Assembly (NCBI GenBank): GCA_946528555.1
Contig: CAMMYS010000019.1
Span: 1 to 25,023 of the forward strand
DNA: 25,023 nt
Source: an uncultured Mycoplasmatota bacterium
Lineage (GTDB): Bacteria > Bacillota_I > Bacilli_A > RF39 > UBA660
Direction: 5' to 3'
Every line of letters begins with the position of its first letter. Within the stretch, counting starts at the first letter, position 1. A program made the position numbers and the translations under genes. Of the stretch, positions 14,702 to 22,455 are shown piece by piece. Under the pieces are notes generated by a model that did not search any database, was not told the DNA's origin, and saw nothing but the letters and a program-made list of their open reading frames with translations.

Positions 14702-15008
14702 GGTCTTCCTCCTTAATATCAATATTTTTATTATAATTTTCTTTTAGTTCATATATCATATTAACTAAATTATTAAGTAAGCCATTTGTTATATTATCTT
14801 TCTTTATATTAATAATATCTAAATTATTAGTATCAGTATAACTAATAGCATTTTCATCAAATTCAAGTATTGCATTTATAGTTGTAATAATCATTGTACT
14901 AAATGATGCACAGACTATATCTTTTCCATAATCAGCATATCCTGCATGACCATTACAATGAATACTATCAATGATATCATTATTTTTTACTATTCTAACT
15001 CTTATCAT
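14694..15008 (-). CDS. prp: Prp cysteine protease, processes L27
   Basis: 104 residues, formerly known as YsxB-like. It removes the N-terminal extension of L27 before ribosome assembly. The catalytic His is in [18 protein letters not shown] and the catalytic Cys in the same segment (VCAS), both at the usual spacing. The rest is a small alpha/beta fold with an acidic tail. The ATG overlaps the rplU stop as TAATG and there is no SD of its own, so translation is probably coupled to rplU. Its substrate gene rpmA overlaps its 3' end. The order rplU-prp-rpmA is the conserved one. Confidence 0.95.
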   Translation of the reverse strand: MIRVRIVKNNDIIDSIHCNGHAGYADYGKDIVCASFSTMIITTINAILEFDENAISYTDTNNLDIINIKKDNITNGLLNNLVNMIYELKENYNKNIDIKEEDHE

Positions 15009-15307
15009 TATTTTGAAATAGTTTTGATTAGTAACTTAGTATAAGGTTGTCTATGTCCTTGAGTTTTTCTATATTTCTTTTTAGGTTTATATTTAAATAC
15101 AAGAACTTTCTTTTGTTTACCATGTTTTAAAACCTTAGCAACAACCTTAGCTCCTTTAACAGTAGGAGTTCCTACTTTACCATCAACATATAAAACTTCA
15201 TCAAAAACAACTTCGCTATCTACTTCATTATTTAGCTTCTCAACATATATTTCTTGGCCTTCTTCAACCATATATTGTTTTCCGCCTGTTACAAATATTG
15301 CTTTCAT
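15008..15307 (-). CDS. rplU: 50S ribosomal protein L21
   Basis: 99 residues, the normal size. [20 protein letters not shown] and the basic end [20 protein letters not shown] are family signatures. L21 binds 23S rRNA next to L20. SD GGAGG lies 7 bases before the ATG. It is first in the rplU-prp-rpmA operon, behind a strong promoter and a structured leader. Confidence 0.98.
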   Translation of the reverse strand: MKAIFVTGGKQYMVEEGQEIYVEKLNNEVDSEVVFDEVLYVDGKVGTPTVKGAKVVAKVLKHGKQKKVLVFKYKPKKKYRKTQGHRQPYTKLLIKTISK

Positions 15308-15323
15308 TTTATTCCTCCTTCAA

Positions 15324-15407
15324 TAAGACTCGCTTTTAAGGTAAGTATTACTACTTTTTTTAACCTTTTCAATGCGGTTGTAGAGAAAGATTTCTACAAA
15401 CACGAGT
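15324..15407 (-). ncRNA. L21 leader, ribosomal-protein autoregulatory RNA
   Basis: Between promoter and rplU, the minus-strand RNA closes with ACTCG (15403-15407) pairing to CGAGT (15328-15332). It contains a stem-loop TGTAGA/TCTACA directly after the 5' strand, then AACCGC. Position, size and the closing ACTCG/GCGAGT helix fit the Firmicutes L21 leader class, in which excess L21 is thought to repress its own operon. I assign the class from memory of its layout, not from a model search. Confidence 0.75.
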
Positions 15408-15436
15408 ATTTTAGCATAATTATATAATTCTGTCAA
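15408..15436 (-). promoter_or_regulatory. rplU operon promoter
   Basis: Minus strand: consensus -35 TTGACA (15431-15436), 17-base spacer ending in TGC, -10 TAAAAT (15408-15413). This is the strongest minus-strand promoter in the window, as expected for ribosomal proteins. Confidence 0.85.
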
Positions 15437-15452
15437 TTAAAATTTATTGGCT

Positions 15453-16016
15453 TTATAGTGCATCATATGTATCAAATTTTACTAAACCTCTAACTAGTTT
15501 TGCATTCTCTAATATTTTTAAATCATAAGCATGATTAATATTGGTAATTTGTCTATTCATTATATTTAAAGGATTATCAGTATTATTAACATATTCATAT
15601 TCAATATTAGATATTTTAATCTTGTTATTTTCTATTATAGAAAAACCTTCTTTTTCTTTAGTTATCCATAAAGAAGCTGTAGAACCAAACTCAATTGGCT
15701 TATATTTTGGGTTTGCTTTTATTATAGCAAATAGTTTTGATTCATTCTTATAACCAAAGCGTGCATTTAATAGATCGTAATTAGATACTACAAATATACT
15801 ATTAGTTGAAGAGTCTTTTAATACAACATATTTATATCGAATTGTTCCTCCTTCAGCATCTTTCATAGCAGTTATAAAAACATCCAAATATGTTGCTTTA
15901 TGTTCTTCACATCTAGACATTATTCTTTTTGCTCTAATTCTTCTTGCAAGTACAATTATCAATATTGGTATTATAAATGAACCAATAATAAATAATATAG
16001 CAAATAGTTCTTCCAT
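15453..16016 (-). CDS. Small membrane-anchored protein of unknown function
   Basis: 187 residues from the ATG at 16016 (SD AGGTG about 8 bases upstream); an in-frame TTG at 16034 would add six residues and is not favoured. One N-terminal membrane helix (about 4-25, ending LARRIRAKR, so the rest lies inside) is followed by a cytoplasmic domain of roughly 160 residues. This domain is rich in beta-type stretches (GGTIRYKYVVLKDSSTNSIF, TASLWITKEKEGFSIIENN) and ends NAKLVRGLVKFDTYDAL. I recognise no family. It lies between radC and the rplU promoter with its own extended -10 (16039-16044); no clear terminator follows, so some read-through into the rplU operon is possible. Confidence 0.75.
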   Translation of the reverse strand: MEELFAILFIIGSFIIPILIIVLARRIRAKRIMSRCEEHKATYLDVFITAMKDAEGGTIRYKYVVLKDSSTNSIFVVSNYDLLNARFGYKNESKLFAIIKANPKYKPIEFGSTASLWITKEKEGFSIIENNKIKISNIEYEYVNNTDNPLNIMNRQITNINHAYDLKILENAKLVRGLVKFDTYDAL

Positions 16017-16038
16017 ATTAGCACCTACTTTCAAGAAT

Positions 16039-16044
16039 ATTATA
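16039..16044 (-). promoter_or_regulatory. Extended -10 promoter of the small membrane-protein gene
   Basis: Minus strand TGTTATAAT, about 22 bases before the ATG at 16016. The transcript would include the SD. No good -35. Confidence 0.5.
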
Positions 16045-16049
16045 ACATT

Positions 16050-16733
16050 TTATTTGTTCATATGCTCATAAAAACTATAATAATTATCTTTACCAAATAT
16101 AATATGATCTACAACAGGTATTCCCATTGTTTTACCAAGTTCCATTAATGCATATGTTACTTCTTCATCTTGAATAGATGGTGTAGTATCATTACTAGGA
16201 TGATTATGCATAATAATTATAGAATAAGCACTTTCTAGAACAGCATATTTAAACACTTCTCTTGGGTGAACGCATGACATATTAATAGTTCCTTTAAATA
16301 ATAATTTATATGTAATTAACATAGATTTAGTATTTAAATATATTGCATAAAAGTTTTCTTGTTCTTCATTAATAAATATATCTTTAAAATAGTTATATAT
16401 TTTAGAAGTATTATTTAATTTAATATTATTTTTTTCTTCTACATAATAAACTCTTTTACCAAGTTCTAAAGAAGCTAATAATTCAATAGATTTTACTTTA
16501 CCAATACCTTTTATTTTATTAAGAGTATTTATACTAATATTTTTAAGTCCTTTAATACCATTTAATTCTTTTAATAATATGTTAGATAATTCTTTAACAT
16601 TATAGTCTCTACAGCCATTTTTAAGCACTATAGCAAGTAATTCTTCATTAGATAAGTATTTTACTCCATATTTAATTAATCTTTCTCTAGGTCTCTCATT
16701 TATAGGTATATCTTTTATTTTAATCTTGTTCAT
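16050..16733 (-). CDS. radC: RadC-family JAB/JAMM protein
   Basis: 227 residues, the normal size. The N-terminal part begins with the family signature IPINERPRERLIKYGVKYLS and has a helix-hairpin-helix (about 65-90, LNKIKGIGKVKSIELLAS). The C-terminal JAMM metallopeptidase-like fold has HPREVF, then HNHPSNDTTPSIQDEEVT, which supplies the His-x-His and Asp zinc ligands, and ends GIPVVDHIIFGKDNYYSF. RadC was once thought to act in DNA repair; its real function is not settled. No SD precedes the ATG, which lies shortly after the terminator of the upstream gene; an AT-rich TATTAA sits 6 bases away, so translation may be leaderless, though the evidence is weak. Confidence 0.93.
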   Translation of the reverse strand: MNKIKIKDIPINERPRERLIKYGVKYLSNEELLAIVLKNGCRDYNVKELSNILLKELNGIKGLKNISINTLNKIKGIGKVKSIELLASLELGKRVYYVEEKNNIKLNNTSKIYNYFKDIFINEEQENFYAIYLNTKSMLITYKLLFKGTINMSCVHPREVFKYAVLESAYSIIIMHNHPSNDTTPSIQDEEVTYALMELGKTMGIPVVDHIIFGKDNYYSFYEHMNK

Positions 16734-16748
16734 ACTTATTAATACAAT

Positions 16749-16782
16749 AAAAAAGGAATTAACACTTTATTTTTTTAATTCC
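16749..16782 (-). terminator. Terminator after the YlbL-like protease gene
   Basis: Perfect 8-bp stem GGAATTAA/TTAATTCC with a 12-base loop, then TTTTTT on the minus strand. The stop codon lies in the loop region. Confidence 0.8.
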
Positions 16783-17783
16783 TCTATTACATTTTTTAAG
16801 TTGTCAGCTTTGATTAATTTAATTTTATAGTTATTTTCTTTTACAATTTTTTCTGCTTCTTCATAATTTTTAGATGGCACAATAAATATATCTGATCCAT
16901 TTTTAACAGCTCCAGGAAGTTTGTATTTAATTCCATCAATAGAACCAATACTACCATCTGAATATATGACACCAGTCCCTGATATAACTCTACCTTTAGT
17001 TAAATCTTCTTCTGTTATTTTATTATATATTTCTAAAGCACACATAAGTCCTCTTGAAGAACCACTTTCACTATCTTTAAATATATATTCAACTTTTGGA
17101 GTTGTCTCTATTTCTTTTAAAAGTATAATCAATATTCCAATTACTCTATTACCATCTTGTTCAGTTAATTTAGCACTACATTCTTTTTCTTTACCGTCTC
17201 TCAATATACTTACTTTTATTTTATCATTTACTTTACTCTTATTTATTTCAGATCGTAAACTATCCATATCATTTACTTCTATTCCATTTATTTTTTTGAT
17301 TACATCTCCTACTTTTAAATCAGTTTCAGCTGTATCATAAATATAAGTAACAACCAAATCTAATGATTTTATTTTGTATTCTTTACCTGCTTCATTAAAG
17401 GCAGCTATTATTGCATCATAGCTTGTTTCTTCTAAAGCTATCTGACCTCTTTTAATAGCATCTTCATCGCTTTCACCATCAATTCTAAGTTCATTAACAT
17501 CAACTATATCCCAATGAGGAATAATATATGATAATAATAAATTCTGTAATGTTGCATTTCTTGAAGTTACATAAGTCAAATTAAAACTTCCTTTTTCAGG
17601 ATAAGCATTTTCAACTATTATTCTATCATTTAAAGGAGTTAATCCCCCTGGCGCAAATATATAATAATCTAACTTAATAGTATTAAATAAAAGTATAATA
17701 AAAAGAATGATATAAAATAATAAATTACTTCTTATATCATTAATAATAAACTTTATAAATTTATTTTTCTTTATTTTATTCAT
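16767..17783 (-). CDS. YlbL-like membrane-anchored PDZ / Lon-type (S16) protease
   Basis: 338 residues. One N-terminal membrane helix (about 19-37), an external region, a PDZ domain (about 130-205, LKVGDVIKKINGIEV) and a Lon-type proteolytic domain (about 225-338). The Ser-Lys dyad is present: Ser243 in SGSSRGLMCALEIYN and Lys288 in GIKYKLPGA, followed by DIFIVPSKNYEEA. The usual PSAG around the serine reads SSRG here. There is no ATPase domain. B. subtilis YlbL has this plan and helps degrade the division inhibitor YneA; a comparable membrane-surface role is inferred. There is no SD; an extended -10 TGCTATAAT ends exactly 7 bases before the ATG, so the mRNA looks leaderless. Confidence 0.9.
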   Translation of the reverse strand: MNKIKKNKFIKFIINDIRSNLLFYIILFIILLFNTIKLDYYIFAPGGLTPLNDRIIVENAYPEKGSFNLTYVTSRNATLQNLLLSYIIPHWDIVDVNELRIDGESDEDAIKRGQIALEETSYDAIIAAFNEAGKEYKIKSLDLVVTYIYDTAETDLKVGDVIKKINGIEVNDMDSLRSEINKSKVNDKIKVSILRDGKEKECSAKLTEQDGNRVIGILIILLKEIETTPKVEYIFKDSESGSSRGLMCALEIYNKITEEDLTKGRVISGTGVIYSDGSIGSIDGIKYKLPGAVKNGSDIFIVPSKNYEEAEKIVKENNYKIKLIKADNLKNVIEELKK

Positions 17784-17789
17784 AAAAAA

Positions 17790-17795
17790 ATTATA
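17790..17795 (-). promoter_or_regulatory. Extended -10 promoter of the YlbL-like gene, apparently leaderless
   Basis: Minus strand TGCTATAAT, then six T's, then ATG. The expected +1 is the A of the start codon at 17783. Confidence 0.6.
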
Positions 17796-17797
17796 GC

Positions 17798-17826
17798 ATA
17801 AAAAAATAGTTATTAAAAACTATTTT
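17798..17826 (-). terminator. Terminator of the pilin-like operon
   Basis: Stem AAAATAGTT/AACTATTTT with a 6-base loop and trailing T's on the minus strand, a few bases after the stop of the 515-residue gene. Confidence 0.8.
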
Positions 17827-17830
17827 TTAT

Positions 17831-19378
17831 TTAATTAGCTTCCCATACTGCAAATAATTCAACAGTAGCACCTTTTGTATAAGATAAGTTTTTAACTTGT
17901 GCTTCGTCATTATATTTTACAGTATTTGATATATTATCAGTAGCCCAACCTTTAAATGTATATCCTTCTCTTGTATAAGTGTTTTTACGAAGTTTTGCTT
18001 CTTCATCTAATCTTAATGTTGTACTAATCATAGTTCCATCAGTAGCGCCATTTCCTCTATATTCAATTGTATATGTAATAGATGCACTTTCAAGAACATA
18101 TGGGTCATCGCTAGTTCCTTTTCCGCCTGTTACAAGTGTATTTCCATCTATTGATAATACTGGATAATATCTTGCACTTGCAGAAGTAACAGATGCACTT
18201 GATATTGAACCGCTTGAACTAACTGTAACTTCAAAAGCTCCACCACTATATTGAGCAGGGCTCATTGTCCAATAATTTTGACCAGTATTTAAATAATAAT
18301 CATTATTATTTTTAGCAAAGCCTCCACCAGCATATAAAACATCATCTACCGTAACTAATCCTACAGGATATTCAAGTGAGTTATATGCTTCATTATATCC
18401 ACCTTTAAATTTTGATAAAGATAATCTATCTTGATCTTGAGCACATCTAAATGGATTTGCAGAATAATTAACTGTACTAACATTATAATTTGTAGCTGCT
18501 GATCCTACACCAGAACCTGATGCTGGAACTCTATTAATACAGAAACTAGAATCAGTAACCATACTAGATAATAAACCACTATTCTTTTCATACCAAGCAT
18601 CCAATAATTTTTTAGCATTACTTTGATTTTCAAAATATTCAACTTTATTATCAACTACATAGAAAAATCTATATCCACTCTCATTTGAAGTTGATTTTGT
18701 TAAATCATATTCATAAAAATTATGTGTATCTTCATAGTCAGTATGTCTATTAGCAGCAACATCAATTCTATTTGCAAATACTTTATCATTTACTGATGTA
18801 CTAGATAAATCATGTAATTGACTTTGAGCTTTACCAAACATATATCCTACAAAAGCATTATCATCTCCTAAAAGATTGAATTTTTTATTAACTAAATCAG
18901 AGTCACCAGTACCATTATATGCAATACTATTGCATCCAGATGCATCTCTTCCCAGATACATCATTCTAACATTTCCGTCTTCGTTAGTTCTAATAATTCT
19001 AAAACACATATTGTCTATTTTAGCAAAATTATTTTCTACATGTCCTCTAAAGAAATATATTCTACTAACTTTACCATCTGCATTTTCATCTACACTATTT
19101 AAAAAGTATAATCCATTTCCATTACCAGTTGCTTTATTAGCAACATTTCCTATAACAAATATACTTCCATCTGTAACAAAGTTATCTTCTAATATTCTTT
19201 TAGTAATACTTGAACTTTTTGATTTTAAACTATCTAGGTCTTCATTAACTTTATTATTTACAAATTCTACATAGTTACTTTTTTCTGTTTGTGATGCCAT
19301 TATAGCAGCCATTACAAACAAGAATATTGTTAAGAAACTATATACAAGTGTCATTGATACAAAACCCTTTTTCTTCAT
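17831..19378 (-). CDS. Prepilin-like surface protein with C-terminal InlB/Flg_new repeat, Glu5 missing
   Basis: 515 residues. The N-terminus MKKKG followed by FVSMTLVYSFLTIFLFVMAA has the short basic leader, Gly and hydrophobic helix of a type IV prepilin, but position +5 after Gly5 is Thr, not the usual Glu. A long extracellular part follows with several Cys and motifs frequent in surface proteins of uncultured Firmicutes (YWTMSPAQYSGG, ARYYPVLSI, GTSDDPYVLE). The last 80 residues are one Listeria-Bacteroides (InlB B / Flg_new) repeat: IEYRGNGATDGT ... TREGYTFKGWATD ... VELFAVWEAN. SD AAGGAG precedes the ATG. It begins 10 bases after the first pilin-like gene. It could be a minor pilin or tip adhesin. 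No prepilin peptidase is in the window. Confidence 0.83.
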   Translation of the reverse strand: MKKKGFVSMTLVYSFLTIFLFVMAAIMASQTEKSNYVEFVNNKVNEDLDSLKSKSSSITKRILEDNFVTDGSIFVIGNVANKATGNGNGLYFLNSVDENADGKVSRIYFFRGHVENNFAKIDNMCFRIIRTNEDGNVRMMYLGRDASGCNSIAYNGTGDSDLVNKKFNLLGDDNAFVGYMFGKAQSQLHDLSSTSVNDKVFANRIDVAANRHTDYEDTHNFYEYDLTKSTSNESGYRFFYVVDNKVEYFENQSNAKKLLDAWYEKNSGLLSSMVTDSSFCINRVPASGSGVGSAATNYNVSTVNYSANPFRCAQDQDRLSLSKFKGGYNEAYNSLEYPVGLVTVDDVLYAGGGFAKNNNDYYLNTGQNYWTMSPAQYSGGAFEVTVSSSGSISSASVTSASARYYPVLSIDGNTLVTGGKGTSDDPYVLESASITYTIEYRGNGATDGTMISTTLRLDEEAKLRKNTYTREGYTFKGWATDNISNTVKYNDEAQVKNLSYTKGATVELFAVWEAN

Positions 19379-19388
19379 AATATTCTCC

Positions 19389-19910
19389 TTATAAATTTAT
19401 AGAAGCATAATAAAATTTATCACTTCTTTTAAATACACCTATTAAGTAATTTGTTTTATTAATATCTAATGTTTTCATATATTCAATTGTACCATTATCA
19501 TATTTAGTTGTTGGATTTGATGAAGCTTGTAATTTAGTTGCTAGTCCATCACCATCAATATAATATAAATATACCAATCCAGTATCATTAAACATATTAT
19601 TTATTTCATACACTTGGTTACCATGTTCATCAGTATAATTATCATAAAATCTATTACTAATACATGAATTATACGCAGTATCAATATTTATACTAAAATC
19701 GCCACAAGAAGTAAAATTATTATTTCCTGTAGTTCCCAATGAACTAATAGCATACAATAAATATTTGTCAGAAGTATTATCATAATGCTCTTTTCTTCTA
19801 GAATTATTTGAAAGAACTGTATAAGTAATTAAAAAACCAGTTAATGCAAGAGCAACAACTACTAAAACAATAACACTTTCTAAAAATACAAAACCATTCT
19901 TCTTTTTCAT
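19389..19910 (-). CDS. Type IV prepilin-like protein
   Basis: 173 residues. MKKKNG followed by FVFLESVIVLVVVALALTGF is a classical prepilin N-terminus: short Lys-rich leader, cleavage after Gly6, Phe at +1 and Glu at +5, then a hydrophobic helix that would form the filament core. The remaining 130 residues are a small extracellular domain rich in Asn, Asp and Tyr with two Cys (SCGDFS and NSCISN) that could pair. SD AGGTGG is 4 bases before the ATG. It is the first of two genes; the 515-residue partner follows after 10 bases. The product may form a filament, or be a pseudopilin of a secretion/competence-like apparatus; assembly genes are elsewhere. Confidence 0.85.
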   Translation of the reverse strand: MKKKNGFVFLESVIVLVVVALALTGFLITYTVLSNNSRRKEHYDNTSDKYLLYAISSLGTTGNNNFTSCGDFSINIDTAYNSCISNRFYDNYTDEHGNQVYEINNMFNDTGLVYLYYIDGDGLATKLQASSNPTTKYDNGTIEYMKTLDINKTNYLIGVFKRSDKFYYASINL

Positions 19911-19936
19911 ACTTCCACCTATTATATATTTTATTA

Positions 19937-19968
19937 CAAAAAAAAATAAAAGTCTACAATAGACTTTT
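19937..19968 (-). terminator. lon terminator
   Basis: Perfect 9-bp stem AAAAGTCTA/TAGACTTTT with a 3-base loop and a long run of T's on the minus strand, just at the lon stop codon. Confidence 0.9.
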
Positions 19969-22285
19969 ATTTAAACAATTGATTGTAAATATCAAAATAT
20001 GTTTTAACTGGTATAAAATTAATATTATTTTTAAGATCACTTTCTAACCATTCAATATCATTAATATTATCATATGGTACAAATAGTTTATTTATACCAA
20101 ATCTTTTAGCTGCTATTGATTTTTCTTTAACTCCACCTACTTTTAATATATCGCCTTTTAAAGTAAGTTCTCCAGTCATTGATATTTCACTAGAAACAAT
20201 TTTATTTTTAATTAATGATAATATTGCTGTTGTTATAGCACTACCTGCTGATGGACCATCTTTAGCAACTCCACCTTCAGTAAAGTGAATATGAATATCA
20301 TTTTCTAAGAAAAACTTTTCATCAATTTTGAAATATGAAGCATTACTTTTTATAAAGCTAATAGCAACTTCAATACTTTCTTTAGTAACATCTCCTAGTG
20401 AACCAGTAAATGTAAAATTACCATTACCTTTAAATGAACAACATTCAATATCAAGAGCAGTACCACCAGTATTATCACATGCAACTACTCTTACAACACC
20501 AGGATGCATTATTTGTTTTATATCATTAAAATCAAATATTTCTTTCTTCAAATAATAGCTAACATCATTAGCATGTATTCTTACACTTACTATTTTCCTT
20601 GATGTTTTAATATGTTCAGTTACAACTTTTCTAACAATCTTACTAATACAACGTTCAAGTTCTCTGACACCTGCTTCATCAGTATAATCCTCAATTATTT
20701 TAATAATAGCATCACTTTCAAATTTAATAACATTATTCTTAAGAGCATGTTTCTTTAAAATATTTGGAATTAAATAATTTTCACTAATATATGTCTTTTC
20801 TGTGTCAGAATATCCTTGTAAATTTATTATTTCTAATCTATCTAATAATGCTATTGGAATATTACTTATATCATTAGCAGTAAGAATAAATAATACACCA
20901 CTCAAATCAATTTCTTCATCAATATAATTATCAACAAACTTTTTATTTTGACTTACATCTAATATATCTAAAAGAGTTGAAGCTGGATCTCCTTTATAAT
21001 CTTTCTTTAATTTATCAACCTCATCTAATAAAAATACAGGATTTAAACTGCCACATTTTATTAATGATGTAACTATTTTACCAGGATTAGATCCAATATA
21101 AGCTCTTCTATGACCTATTAATTCTGCTGAATCACTCATACCACCTAAAGATATTTTTACAAAGTTTCTATTAATAGCATTAGCTATTGATTCTGCTAGA
21201 GTTGTTTTTCCTACTCCAGGAGGACCAACTAAACATAATATAGGTGAATTAATATCAGGGCTAATACTTTTAACAGCTATATATTCAACTATTCTTTCTT
21301 TAGCTTCTTCCATTCCATAATGAGATGCATTTAATTTCTTTTCAATCTTTACTAAATCTGATTCATCTTTAGTTTTATTAAACCAAGGTACTTCAAATAG
21401 ATAAGATATATAATTTCTTATAATACCTGCATCAGGACTCATTTCACTAGTTATATCAAATCTTTCAATTTCTCTTAATAATTTTTCTTTAATTCTATCT
21501 GGGAACTTACCATTATGAACTTTATCTCTTAAATTAATAACATCTTCATCTTTAGAAGTTCCTTCACCTAATTCATTTTTAATTACTTTAATTTTTTCTT
21601 TTAAAATATAATCTTTTTGTTCTTTATCTAAGTTATTCTTAATATCTGTTTCAATACGTCCTTCTATATCATAAACAGCACTTTCAATAGCAAGTTCTTT
21701 TATTAAAAATTTACTTCTTGATATAGGAGAAGAATCTAACATTAAAGTTAACTTTTTTTCAAAAGAAAGTTCTAAAAAATTACCTATTAAATCGGTAATT
21801 TTATCAAGAGACATATTACCTTTTAATTGAGACATAATTGAGTTAGTTACAAAAGGATTTTTGTTAACATAATTTTCTAGTTCTGACATTAATTTTCTAG
21901 AGTAAGCTATTTGTTCAATTTCACTATCCATATCTTCTATGTTAGTAATGATACTATCTAATACTTCTTCTTCATTAGTATAGTTAACATAGCTAATTAC
22001 TTTAACTCTTTCAATTCCTGAAATAATAACTCTCATGCTTCCTGTAGGTAAGTCTATTACACTTTTTATCTTTCCTACTACGCCAGTTCTTGGCAAATCG
22101 GATGTATCAGGATTCTCTTCAAGCGAATTTAGGGGGCACACTACTAGGACTTCACTATTATGATATAGTCTAGATATTTCAGTAACTTTTTTACTTATAT
22201 CGCTCCTTATTTCTACCCTTACTTCTTGGTATGGTAGTAAGACAAGGTTCTTTAATAAAATTACAGGTAAGTTACTTTTTATCAT
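19967..22285 (-). CDS. lon: ATP-dependent protease Lon
   Basis: 772 residues, the normal size for LonA. It degrades misfolded and regulatory proteins in the cytoplasm as a hexamer. N-terminal substrate-binding domain to about 200 (somewhat divergent), a coiled region, then the AAA+ domain with Walker A GPPGVGKT (354-361), Walker B FLLDEVDK (418-425) and the sensor region DEAGVRELER. The protease domain has the Ser-Lys dyad Ser679 (DGPSAGSAI) and Lys722 (VKEKSIAAKR). SD GAGGAGG before the ATG; a good promoter and a perfect terminator flank it, so it is a single-gene unit. No CtsR or CIRCE operator is seen. Confidence 0.97.
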   Translation of the reverse strand: MIKSNLPVILLKNLVLLPYQEVRVEIRSDISKKVTEISRLYHNSEVLVVCPLNSLEENPDTSDLPRTGVVGKIKSVIDLPTGSMRVIISGIERVKVISYVNYTNEEEVLDSIITNIEDMDSEIEQIAYSRKLMSELENYVNKNPFVTNSIMSQLKGNMSLDKITDLIGNFLELSFEKKLTLMLDSSPISRSKFLIKELAIESAVYDIEGRIETDIKNNLDKEQKDYILKEKIKVIKNELGEGTSKDEDVINLRDKVHNGKFPDRIKEKLLREIERFDITSEMSPDAGIIRNYISYLFEVPWFNKTKDESDLVKIEKKLNASHYGMEEAKERIVEYIAVKSISPDINSPILCLVGPPGVGKTTLAESIANAINRNFVKISLGGMSDSAELIGHRRAYIGSNPGKIVTSLIKCGSLNPVFLLDEVDKLKKDYKGDPASTLLDILDVSQNKKFVDNYIDEEIDLSGVLFILTANDISNIPIALLDRLEIINLQGYSDTEKTYISENYLIPNILKKHALKNNVIKFESDAIIKIIEDYTDEAGVRELERCISKIVRKVVTEHIKTSRKIVSVRIHANDVSYYLKKEIFDFNDIKQIMHPGVVRVVACDNTGGTALDIECCSFKGNGNFTFTGSLGDVTKESIEVAISFIKSNASYFKIDEKFFLENDIHIHFTEGGVAKDGPSAGSAITTAILSLIKNKIVSSEISMTGELTLKGDILKVGGVKEKSIAAKRFGINKLFVPYDNINDIEWLESDLKNNINFIPVKTYFDIYNQLFK

Positions 22286-22312
22286 TCGTGCCTCCTCGTC
22301 TTATGGGTATTT

Positions 22313-22341
22313 ATTATAGGAGCAAAAATTATATTTGTAAA
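22313..22341 (-). promoter_or_regulatory. lon promoter
   Basis: Minus strand: -35 TTTACA (22336-22341), 17-base spacer, consensus -10 TATAAT (22313-22318), 27 bases before the lon ATG. Confidence 0.8.
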
Positions 22342-22342
22342 C

Positions 22343-22378
22343 AAAAAAAAGTGAAAAAATTTAATATTTTTTTCACTT
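22343..22378 (-). terminator. Terminator between rbgA and lon
   Basis: Stem AAGTGAAAAAA/TTTTTTCACTT with an 8-base loop followed by T's on the minus strand. It lies about 80 bases after the rbgA stop and just before the lon promoter. Confidence 0.85.
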
Positions 22379-22410
22379 AAAAATTATTTAATTTTTTTAT
22401 CATTTTTTAC

Positions 22411-22438
22411 TTGACAAATTATATATTTTAGATATAAT
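22411..22438 (+). promoter_or_regulatory. Consensus plus-strand promoter-like element within a dyad
   Basis: TTGACA (22411-22416), 16 bases, TATAAT (22433-22438), both exact. It points into the 3' end of rbgA, antisense to it. The same bases form an inverted repeat (AAATTATAT/ATATAATTT) and are followed on the plus strand by CATTTTTTT. It may instead be a hairpin or an operator. No plus-strand gene follows. Confidence 0.4.
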
Positions 22439-22455
22439 TTACAACATTTTTTTAA

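Noticed and set aside
22286..22342. CtsR or CIRCE heat-shock operator before lon
   Set aside because: Neither the GGTCAAA repeat nor the CIRCE inverted repeat is present; only promoter elements and an SD are seen.
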